Assembly (NCBI GenBank): GCA_016763215.1
Contig: JAESUF010000361.1
Span: forward strand, 1 to 14,411
Direction: 5' to 3'
Source: Flavobacteriaceae bacterium
Lineage (GTDB): Bacteria; Bacteroidota; Bacteroidia; Flavobacteriales; Flavobacteriaceae
Length of the DNA: 14,411 bases
Positions 1 through 5,358 of this stretch are shown here, piece by piece. The notes under the pieces are model-generated. The model had not been told where the DNA came from. It worked only from the letters and a program-made list of their open reading frames with translations, and ran no database searches. The position numbers were made by a program, and so were the translations under genes. Position 1 is the stretch's first letter. Each line of letters opens with the position of its first letter.

Positions 1-1095
1 AGCTGGTATTATGTAGTTAGCTGGTTTTTTTTTTTCTCCATCAAAAGTGATAGAGGCAATTTGCATTAAGGATAATTCGACGAGCAATCGTTGATTTTTA
101 CTAGTTCGATACTTTAAATCGCAATCATTAGCCTTATCTATAGCTTTAATTAGAAATGTAATACTTGCTTTCGAAGATTGTTCTAAATATTTCTTTTTAG
201 TGACATCTCCAACTTCCAGAAGGTCAATTGTTTCTTTATCTTTTGCAACCAATAAATCTCTAAAGTGTGATGCTAACCCGTTGATAAAGTGATGCCCTTC
301 AAAACCTTTAGTTAAAATGACGTTGAAAGCATTTAGTACACCTGGAATTTTATTAGTAAGTAGCAAATCTGTCATTTCAAAATAAGAATCATAATCTAAA
401 ACATTCAAATTTTGAGTCACAGCTTCACGTGTTAAGCTATTCCCTGAAAAACTAATAACACGATCAAAAATGGATAGTGCATCCCGCATTGCTCCATCAG
501 CTTTCTGAGCAATAATGTGCAAAGCGTCATCATCTGCAGTAATTCCCTCTTTTTCGCTAATTTTTTTCAAATAATTCTTGGCATCCAAAACAGTAATTCG
601 TTTGAAATCAAAAATTTGACAACGAGATAAAATCGTTGGAATGATTTTATGTTTTTCTGTAGTCGCTAAGATAAAAATAGCATGTGCAGGTGGTTCTTCT
701 AAAGTCTTTAAAAAAGCATTAAAAGCAGCTTGAGATAACATATGTACCTCATCAATAATATACACTTTGTATTTTCCTGTCTGCGGAGGTATTCTAACTT
801 GATCTGTTAGACTTCTAATGTCGTCTACCGAGTTGTTAGACGCGGCATCTAATTCAAAAATATTGAATGCGAAGTCTTCGTCTTCCGTGGTGCTGCTTTC
901 TTGATTGATTCTTTTAGCAAGAATTCGTGCACAAGATGTTTTACCAACTCCTCTAGGACCTGTGAATAATAAAGCTTGTGCTAAATGGTTGTTTTTTATC
1001 GCATTTTCCAATGTATTGGTAATGGCTTGTTGCCCAACTACGTCCTCAAAATTTTGAGGTCTGTATTTACGCGCAGAAACGATAAAATGCTCCAT
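1..1095 (-). CDS. dnaX: DNA polymerase III subunit gamma/tau (5' part, 3' end outside window)
   Basis: This is the clamp-loader ATPase that loads the beta sliding clamp at the replication fork. The start is ATG at 1095-1093, giving MEHFIVSARKYRP, the usual DnaX N-terminus; 365 residues are visible and the frame runs off the left edge. Residues 46-53 are the Walker A motif (GPRGVGKT), 83-88 DAASNN, 113-121 the Walker B region (IIDEVHMLS), 144-149 sensor 1 (ATTEKH), 157-159 SRC with the arginine finger, and 201-206 the sensor 2 region (GAMRDA). The four-Cys zinc module normally found between Walker A and DAAS is missing; that segment holds only Cys55. The collar domain III ends near residue 350 and is followed at once by EKKKP, encoded by an A11 run. 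Transcription comes from the promoter at 1120-1150, divergent from msrA. The identification is secure. Confidence 0.97.
   Translation of the reverse strand, partial: MEHFIVSARKYRPQNFEDVVGQQAITNTLENAIKNNHLAQALLFTGPRGVGKTSCARILAKRINQESSTTEDEDFAFNIFELDAASNNSVDDIRSLTDQVRIPPQTGKYKVYIIDEVHMLSQAAFNAFLKTLEEPPAHAIFILATTEKHKIIPTILSRCQIFDFKRITVLDAKNYLKKISEKEGITADDDALHIIAQKADGAMRDALSIFDRVISFSGNSLTREAVTQNLNVLDYDSYFEMTDLLLTNKIPGVLNAFNVILTKGFEGHHFINGLASHFRDLLVAKDKETIDLLEVGDVTKKKYLEQSSKASITFLIKAIDKANDCDLKYRTSKNQRLLVELSLMQIASITFDGEKKKPANYIIPA
17..39 (-). promoter_or_regulatory. Candidate frameshift/slippage site in dnaX (A11 run)
   Basis: On the minus strand, codons 353-358 read GGA GAA AAA AAA AAA CCA, so there are eleven consecutive A (25-35). 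A -1 shift gives ACC AGC TAA, with the stop at 19-17. A +1 shift stops at TAA 11-9 after four codons. Both would yield a protein of about 359-361 residues ending just after domain III, the expected form of a short gamma subunit. E. coli makes gamma by -1 ribosomal frameshifting on an A-rich heptamer, and Thermus by transcriptional slippage on A9. GGAG lies directly upstream of the run. Use of the site is inferred, not shown. Confidence 0.6.
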
Positions 1096-1119
1096 GTAGT
1101 AATGCTTATCTTTGTATCA

Positions 1120-1150
1120 CAAATGTAAGTATCTGTGTCAGGATTTACAA
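1120..1150 (-). promoter_or_regulatory. Bacteroidota-type promoter of dnaX
   Basis: On the minus strand TTG (1150-1148) is followed after 20 nt by TACATTTG (1127-1120), an exact match to the Bacteroidota -33/-7 consensus TTG-N19-20-TAnnTTTG. The -7 box ends 24 nt before the dnaX ATG, leaving a short leader. Confidence 0.7.
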
Positions 1151-1239
1151 TATGCTTTCTTAACAAAATACTAAAGTTGTAAACAATTGTAGGGAATGCT
1201 ATTTTTTTTAGACCAACCCACAAGACGATACAAAAAGAT

Positions 1240-1890
1240 ATGAAATATATTCAACAAATTAGACTCCTTTTTTTAGCAAGCTTTCTTTTAATTTCTTTCG
1301 GGTTTTTGGAACCCGTTGAAGAAAGAAAAACAGGAGTTATCAAAGGACAAAAAAACACTGAAGTAGCCTATTTTGCTAGTGGTTGTTTTTGGTGTGTAGA
1401 AGCGATTTTTGAAAGTGTAGAAGGAGTAAGTGAAGCAGTTTCTGGTTACGCAGGTGGAAATACGATAAATCCTACCTATCAAAAAATAGGAACGGGTAAA
1501 ACAGGACATGCAGAAGCTGTTGCAGTATATTACAATCCTAAGAAAGTCAGTTTTAAAACATTGGTCAATGTTTTCTTTGGGTCACATGATCCAACTACAA
1601 AAAATGGCCAGTATCCAGATTATGGTAGTCAATACAGGTCTATTGCTTTTTTCAGTACTGATAAAGAAAAACAAATTATAAAAGCAGCAATTAAAAAATT
1701 AAATAAAGAGGTCTATAAAGGTAAAATTGTAACTGAGGTAACTGAACATACACTGTTCTATGTAGCTGAAGAGTACCATCAAAACTATGAGAAAAGAAAC
1801 CCTAATAACAGTTATGTACGAAATGTTTCTATTCCAAGATTGAAGCGCTTTCAAAAGAAATTTCCTAAAATATTAAAGAAAGGGGAGTAG
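1240..1890 (+). CDS. msrA: Peptide methionine (S)-S-oxide reductase, exported form
   Basis: MsrA reduces the S-epimer of methionine sulfoxide in oxidised proteins. The 216-residue product starts at ATG 1240 after a purine stretch. Residues 8-22 form a hydrophobic Sec signal segment without a lipobox Cys, so the enzyme probably works in the periplasm. The core starts near residue 41. GCFWCVE at 48-54 holds the catalytic Cys49, and GHAEAV (90-95) and PDYGSQYRS (126-134) are typical MsrA substrate-pocket segments. Cys49 and Cys52 are the only cysteines; the C-terminal recycling cysteines of E. coli-type MsrA are absent, so Cys52 may resolve the disulfide. No MsrB domain is fused. The gene stands alone, divergent from dnaX and convergent with the deiodinase-like gene, with only 14 nt between stop codons. 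A weak promoter candidate is TTG 1177-1179 with TATTTTTT 1200-1207 (20 nt spacer, last base off consensus). Confidence 0.93.
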   Translation: MKYIQQIRLLFLASFLLISFGFLEPVEERKTGVIKGQKNTEVAYFASGCFWCVEAIFESVEGVSEAVSGYAGGNTINPTYQKIGTGKTGHAEAVAVYYNPKKVSFKTLVNVFFGSHDPTTKNGQYPDYGSQYRSIAFFSTDKEKQIIKAAIKKLNKEVYKGKIVTEVTEHTLFYVAEEYHQNYEKRNPNNSYVRNVSIPRLKRFQKKFPKILKKGE

Positions 1891-1904
1891 TTTTAGTCAT
1901 TTAC

Positions 1905-2597
1905 TTACTCAAAAAATACAGCCATTTCATCCAGATTTTTTCTAGCCAAATCTGGTACATAGGCCTCTGATTTTGGATAACCAATTGGCAACAGAAGAAA
2001 AGCTCTTTCATTAGAAGGTCTATTTAATATTTTAGTAAGAAAGTTCATTGGACTGGGTGTGTGGGTTAGTGTTACTAATCCCGCATTATGAATAGCGGAA
2101 ATTAACATACCACAAGCTATTCCTATAGATTCGTTAACATAGTAATTGTTGTACTTTTCATTATTTTCTCCAAACTCATATACTTTCTTAAAAGCAATAA
2201 TTATCCAAGGGGCTTCCTCCAAAAAAGGTTTTAGCATATTAGTAGCTAGTGGAGCTAGGTCTTTTTTCCAACGTTCACTCATTCTATTCTCATAATTTTC
2301 TTTTTCTTCTATTTCTGCAGCGAACCTTATTTTTGTTTTTAAATCTTTATCAGAAATAGCGCAAAATATCCAAGGTTGTTTATGGGCACCTGATGGAGCC
2401 GTAGAAGCACTCTTAATTAAGTTTTCAATGATTTCTTTAGAAACGGGTTGATTCGAATAATCTCTTACAGATCTTCTTTTATTTAACCATTCATAGAATA
2501 AATTACTCTTTGATAATGACTCTTTAGTTGTCATTTTATCTGAGTTGTATATTACATGTTTGTATCCGTTAACCTCAATTGAGTTATTTGATTTCAT
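1905..2597 (-). CDS. Iodotyrosine deiodinase-like FMN flavoprotein (nitroreductase fold)
   Basis: A 230-residue protein of the nitroreductase superfamily, expected to be a homodimeric FMN enzyme. RRSVRDYS (41-48) and the TAPSGAH region (66-72) are FMN-binding segments. Compared with human iodotyrosine deiodinase as I remember it, the substrate-lid region matches closely: ENYENRM (100-106), ERWKKDL (108-114) and LATN (117-120). The three residues that grip the amino-acid part of halotyrosine are all present with the same spacing: Glu98, Tyr102 and Lys123. THTPSP (178-183) aligns with the Thr-rich loop near flavin N5, and GYPKSEAYVPDLARK (206-220) with the family C-terminal motif. Such proteins reductively remove halogen from halotyrosines, and bacterial members are known, including one from the Bacteroidota Haliscomenobacter. 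No signal peptide or membrane anchor is seen, so it is probably cytoplasmic. I saw no clear promoter. A generic nitroreductase role is the alternative. Confidence 0.85.
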   Translation of the reverse strand: MKSNNSIEVNGYKHVIYNSDKMTTKESLSKSNLFYEWLNKRRSVRDYSNQPVSKEIIENLIKSASTAPSGAHKQPWIFCAISDKDLKTKIRFAAEIEEKENYENRMSERWKKDLAPLATNMLKPFLEEAPWIIIAFKKVYEFGENNEKYNNYYVNESIGIACGMLISAIHNAGLVTLTHTPSPMNFLTKILNRPSNERAFLLLPIGYPKSEAYVPDLARKNLDEMAVFFE

Positions 2598-2631
2598 TAT
2601 TGATAATAATTTGTGATAAATATAATAAAAT

Positions 2632-2656
2632 AAAGCGCTGTCTATGACAGCGCTTT
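2632..2656 (-). terminator. Intrinsic terminator-like hairpin after the unknown secreted-protein gene
   Basis: An 11-bp perfect stem (2632-2642 with 2646-2656) closes a 3-nt loop. On the minus strand it is followed by an imperfect T-rich run (TTTATTTTATTATATTT). It lies 86 nt past the stop of the secreted-protein gene and 34 nt before the deiodinase-like gene, so it probably separates the two units. Confidence 0.6.
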
Positions 2657-2676
2657 AACCCTTAATTATTTTTATT

Positions 2677-2726
2677 CTACCCAACTAAAAAGTTGAGTAG
2701 CTTGTTAAATACACAATTGTGTATTT
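2677..2726. repeat. Two adjacent inverted repeats (3' UTR hairpins)
   Basis: 2677-2700 is an imperfect hairpin: CTAC and CAACT pair with AGTTG and GTAG around AAAA, with one C/A mismatch. 2707-2726 is a perfect 20-bp palindrome centred on AATT. Both lie between the secreted-protein stop codon and the terminator hairpin at 2632-2656. They could stabilise the mRNA end or bind a dimeric regulator; the sequence does not decide this. Confidence 0.5.
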
Positions 2727-2742
2727 ATAGTTTAGTACACGC

Positions 2743-3567
2743 TTATTGATCTTCTAATAGAACGTATTGTACATACATAGTGTAAGCTCCAGGCTCTGCA
2801 TAGGTTGCATTCCCTGAACCAGCAGCACCTCCAACCAATACAGAATTAGCATTAGAAGATGTAACTATGTTTTGTGCAACTGTAGCATCTGAGCTAAAAG
2901 CATTTGGAAAAATAGCAGGGAAACCAGGTAAAATTCTGTAATCAATTACATATTCAAATGGAGCGCCTTGCCCATTTTTAGAAACATAACTACCCATATG
3001 CATGTATCCGTTTTTTATATCATCGGAATACCCTGCATGACCAGCAATGTATTTTCCTGTTTTATTAGGTGGTGTAGGAGTCCCGTTTTCACTAACATAA
3101 AGGCTGTTTCCACCATTAGGTCTGAAACCATCTTTAAAATCTTGACTGTAATCAGAGTATCTAGCTACAGTATTATTGGTTCCTGTATTTGGTTGACTCT
3201 GTCTAATTTCAACCAAGCTCATAGGGATATCTGCAACAGAATTTACAGATGTACCATAACTTTCTTGTTGGTCCCAAAAAGTTTTTCCATTTGGACTCTT
3301 TCCTTTAGATCGACCCACAGCATACAAGTCCCATTTTACAGTTGAGGTTACTTTTAATGTGGTCGCTGCTTTTTTTGTAATACCCGTAAAGTATTTGCTT
3401 TTTTCATCAAAAATAAAATTGATTTGATGAGGCGAATCCATGCTTAGCATAAGAATTGGCTTCATGTCTAATGCAATTGAAACCCCTTGTTGCTCAATCT
3501 TTTGAGCGCTAGTTGTTGCAATGAAACTGAACAACGTCAGTACCATTAATGTTGAGAATTTTTTCAT
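2743..3567 (-). CDS. Secreted protein of unknown function, beta-rich
   Basis: A 274-residue protein starting at ATG 3567. Residues 1-21 are a Sec signal peptide (MKKF, hydrophobic core, cleavage likely after TTSA before Gln22). The mature part has no Cys, no membrane segment and no lipobox. It alternates short hydrophobic strands (for example 30-43, 69-83, 206-212, 260-271) with Gly/Asn/Ser/Pro-rich loops, and the end reads AYTMYVQYVLLEDQ, as the last strands of an immunoglobulin-like or WxL-like beta sandwich would. That fold guess is weak. No catalytic motif and no C-terminal sorting domain of type IX secretion is visible. I do not recognise the family. It has its own leader with no clear -7 box and is followed by three hairpins, so it is probably a single-gene unit. 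Confidence 0.75.
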   Translation of the reverse strand: MKKFSTLMVLTLFSFIATTSAQKIEQQGVSIALDMKPILMLSMDSPHQINFIFDEKSKYFTGITKKAATTLKVTSTVKWDLYAVGRSKGKSPNGKTFWDQQESYGTSVNSVADIPMSLVEIRQSQPNTGTNNTVARYSDYSQDFKDGFRPNGGNSLYVSENGTPTPPNKTGKYIAGHAGYSDDIKNGYMHMGSYVSKNGQGAPFEYVIDYRILPGFPAIFPNAFSSDATVAQNIVTSSNANSVLVGGAAGSGNATYAEPGAYTMYVQYVLLEDQ

Positions 3568-3805
3568 AATAAATAATAATTAAGGTTTAACACTACTTTC
3601 TAATTTTAATCACGCATAACGTGACTCAACTTTTTGTTTAGCAGGTTAAAACAACACGTATTCTAACCTGCGTAAACAGCTATAAATCTGAGGGGGACAT
3701 AATTAGTGCACTATTCTACTTGAATAGCATCACACATTTCTAGGAGGTAATGTGATCGTTTTTCTATGAACTTTTCTTTATAAAACCAGGTTAGGAGAAT
3801 CGGCT
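3568..3805. other. Intergenic leader of the secreted-protein gene (238 nt)
   Basis: No gene is seen. The stretch holds an 8-bp perfect inverted repeat (GCAGGTTA 3641-3648 with TAACCTGC 3664-3671, 15-nt loop) and a 6-bp one (CACATT 3733-3738 with AATGTG 3749-3754). ACTCAACTTTTT at 3624-3635 is the exact reverse complement of 2687-2698, on the other side of the secreted-protein gene. No TAnnTTTG box is present on the minus strand, so the promoter here is either atypical or missed. Confidence 0.4.
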
Positions 3806-4816
3806 TTAGATTTTTTGTATCCAGTTCATAATTGTTTCAGTTGCACTTTTGTCTATATTATACAAGACATTGGGGTTGAGTGTTCCTGAGGTTAGGTAAT
3901 GATTTAAATTGGTCATTACCTTTACTGTAATAAGGGGGTTGTTGAATTTTTTTAACCGATTAACTTCCGAAATAGGGTTTACATATTTATCTCTCGAACC
4001 GATGAGGTAAATAGTCGGAATTTGAAGCTGCTTGTAAGCATCTTCATAATCGTGTTTAAATAAATCGATGTGTGTGTAACTCCAGAATTTGATATCATTG
4101 AGTTCAAAGCCTTTATGTTTGATGGCTTGAATTCCAATATCTCTTAGAGCTATATCACTGATGTTTGAATGTTTATTCTTGTCAGTGATGTACACCAGGG
4201 TATCAAGTAATTGAACAATTTCTTGTTTTGATTTGTTCTTTATTTGATAATTGGGGAGGGTTTGTATTTGATATCTTGAAGCTTCAGAAAAGCTTTTCAC
4301 AGGAGAAGCTATTTGAATTAAGAAATCTATTTTTTCTTTAGGGTTGCTAATAATTTGGTGGGCAACAATCGAGGCCATACCGCCTAAACTGTGGCCTAAA
4401 ACTCCAATTTGTTTCTCTTGTAATTTAGGCAGTGATTTTAAGTGTTTAACAGCATATGCTAAGTCGTATGTTAATCCAGAAATGGCAGTAGTGAAAGTCC
4501 CTTGAGATTTTCCCACGCCTCGCTCATCAAAACGATACACAGCTATATTGCTTTTAAGAAATTCTTGTGCTAATTTATAATGGGAGTTTCTGGTGTCTTT
4601 TCCAGAACCAGGTAGGATAACAACAACCTTTTGATACGCTGATTTTGGGGCAATCAAGGTACCAGATAACTTTAGGTTATCGTTAAAGTTAACAAAATCT
4701 ATATCTGTAAAGACATAGTTCTCTTTGTTGCTAATTTCTCTTTCGTGAGAAAAAATTGTTTGAGCATAACTTAACGGTCCTATTAATAATAGAGCTATTA
4801 TGAGCATGTTCTTCAT
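3806..4816 (-). CDS. Exported alpha/beta hydrolase (serine hydrolase)
   Basis: A 336-residue protein using ATG 4816; an in-frame TTG at 4828 is rejected because the ATG directly precedes a good signal peptide (MKNMLIIALLLIGPLSYAQ, cleavage near residue 19). The mature domain has the alpha/beta-hydrolase order: the oxyanion-side loop ILPGSGKD (67-74), RFDERGVGKS (95-104), the nucleophile elbow GHSLGG (141-146, Ser143), the acid loop GSRDKYVNP (273-281, Asp276) and the catalytic His306 in NLNHYL. This resembles the dienelactone hydrolase or peptidase S9-like, BAAT/YqiA-type esterases of Bacteroidota, and a periplasmic esterase or acylhydrolase is likely; the substrate cannot be read from the sequence. 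The gene has its own promoter at 4974-5003 and a leader of roughly 150 nt. No terminator hairpin with a T-tract follows it. Confidence 0.85.
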   Translation of the reverse strand: MKNMLIIALLLIGPLSYAQTIFSHEREISNKENYVFTDIDFVNFNDNLKLSGTLIAPKSAYQKVVVILPGSGKDTRNSHYKLAQEFLKSNIAVYRFDERGVGKSQGTFTTAISGLTYDLAYAVKHLKSLPKLQEKQIGVLGHSLGGMASIVAHQIISNPKEKIDFLIQIASPVKSFSEASRYQIQTLPNYQIKNKSKQEIVQLLDTLVYITDKNKHSNISDIALRDIGIQAIKHKGFELNDIKFWSYTHIDLFKHDYEDAYKQLQIPTIYLIGSRDKYVNPISEVNRLKKFNNPLITVKVMTNLNHYLTSGTLNPNVLYNIDKSATETIMNWIQKI

Positions 4817-4973
4817 TTCTAGATACAATTTAACGCATTACACGATTCCTTATATCTGATTCTAGGTGGTATGTATTCAGGGGTTTTACTCTTAATCACA
4901 ATAAGCAGGGGCGCTTATCTAAAATTATCAGGAGACGAACAGTACTATATTAACACCATTCTGTAATTTTGTG

Positions 4974-5003
4974 CAAATGTATATAAAAATAAGCTTAAAG
5001 CAA
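4974..5003 (-). promoter_or_regulatory. Bacteroidota-type promoter for the alpha/beta hydrolase gene
   Basis: On the minus strand TTG (5003-5001) is followed after 19 nt by TACATTTG (4981-4974), a perfect -33/-7 match with ideal spacing and the same -7 sequence as the dnaX promoter. It lies 157 nt upstream of the ATG at 4816, which predicts an unusually long 5' leader for a single gene. Confidence 0.65.
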
Positions 5004-5073
5004 TAAGTATTTTTACTATTTAATGATTTCTTAACATTGAGAAAAATCAGATAGTTTAAAAATTATTCAATTT

Positions 5074-5314
5074 TTATTTTAGGTTGAAAATGAGTTCTTT
5101 AGGGGTTGAGTCGTTGTTTATCTTCAATTCTTGAATCATCATTTTTATTGTAATAGTAGATTTTTCATTTTTCAAAACAAAAGTTTTTTTGTGCTAAGGA
5201 GAAAAATAACTTGTTTGACCAATTATTTTTTTGCCATTGATGACTAAATGTATTTCATCAGTTTTTTTTTGCAAATAACAGAATGCAAAGAATAATTGTT
5301 GGTTGCATTTTCAT
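5074..5314 (-). pseudogene. Remnant of a small exported-protein gene (frameshift plus stop)
   Basis: ATG 5314 begins MKMQPTIILCILLFA, signal-peptide-like, then reaches an A9 run (5262-5270) and stops soon after. If the run had eight A, the frame would continue as KKTDEIHLVINGKKIIG, meet a TAG at 5196-5194 (codon 40), and after it read HKKTFVLKNEKSTITIK and on to ELIFNLK and TAA at 5076-5074, for 79 codons. The read-through parts look like real protein, with alternating strands and polar loops. Two lesions fit a decayed gene of a small exported beta-rich protein. It begins 16 nt after the acyl-CoA synthetase terminator and has no promoter of its own that I can see. Chance remains possible in AT-rich DNA. 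I do not recognise the family. Confidence 0.4.
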
Positions 5315-5329
5315 CAAATTAAAAGTAAT

Positions 5330-5358
5330 AAAAAACGCTGCAATTTGCAGCGTTTTTT
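5330..5358 (-). terminator. Intrinsic terminator after the acyl-CoA synthetase genes
   Basis: CGCTGCA (5336-5342) pairs with TGCAGCG (5346-5352) around a 3-nt loop, flanked by A6 (5330-5335) and T8 (5353-5360). On the minus strand the stem is followed by a U-run, directly after the stop codon of the upstream gene. The symmetric A/T flanks would let it work in both directions. Confidence 0.85.

Noticed and set aside
1107..1114. TATCTTTG on the plus strand as the msrA -7 box
   Set aside because: It matches TAnnTTTG, but no TTG lies at the right distance upstream; the region is inside the dnaX leader and far from the msrA ATG.
2968..3345. 125-codon open frame on the plus strand inside the secreted-protein gene
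   Set aside because: It is antisense to a gene with a clear signal peptide, has no leader signals, and its composition is that of a reverse-strand shadow.
3742..3755. AGGAGG followed by ATG on the plus strand, suggesting a small gene
   Set aside because: The ATG is followed at once by TGA, so nothing is encoded.
4817..4828. TTG 4828 as the start of the hydrolase
   Set aside because: The ATG at 4816 directly begins a canonical signal peptide; the extra four residues would spoil it.
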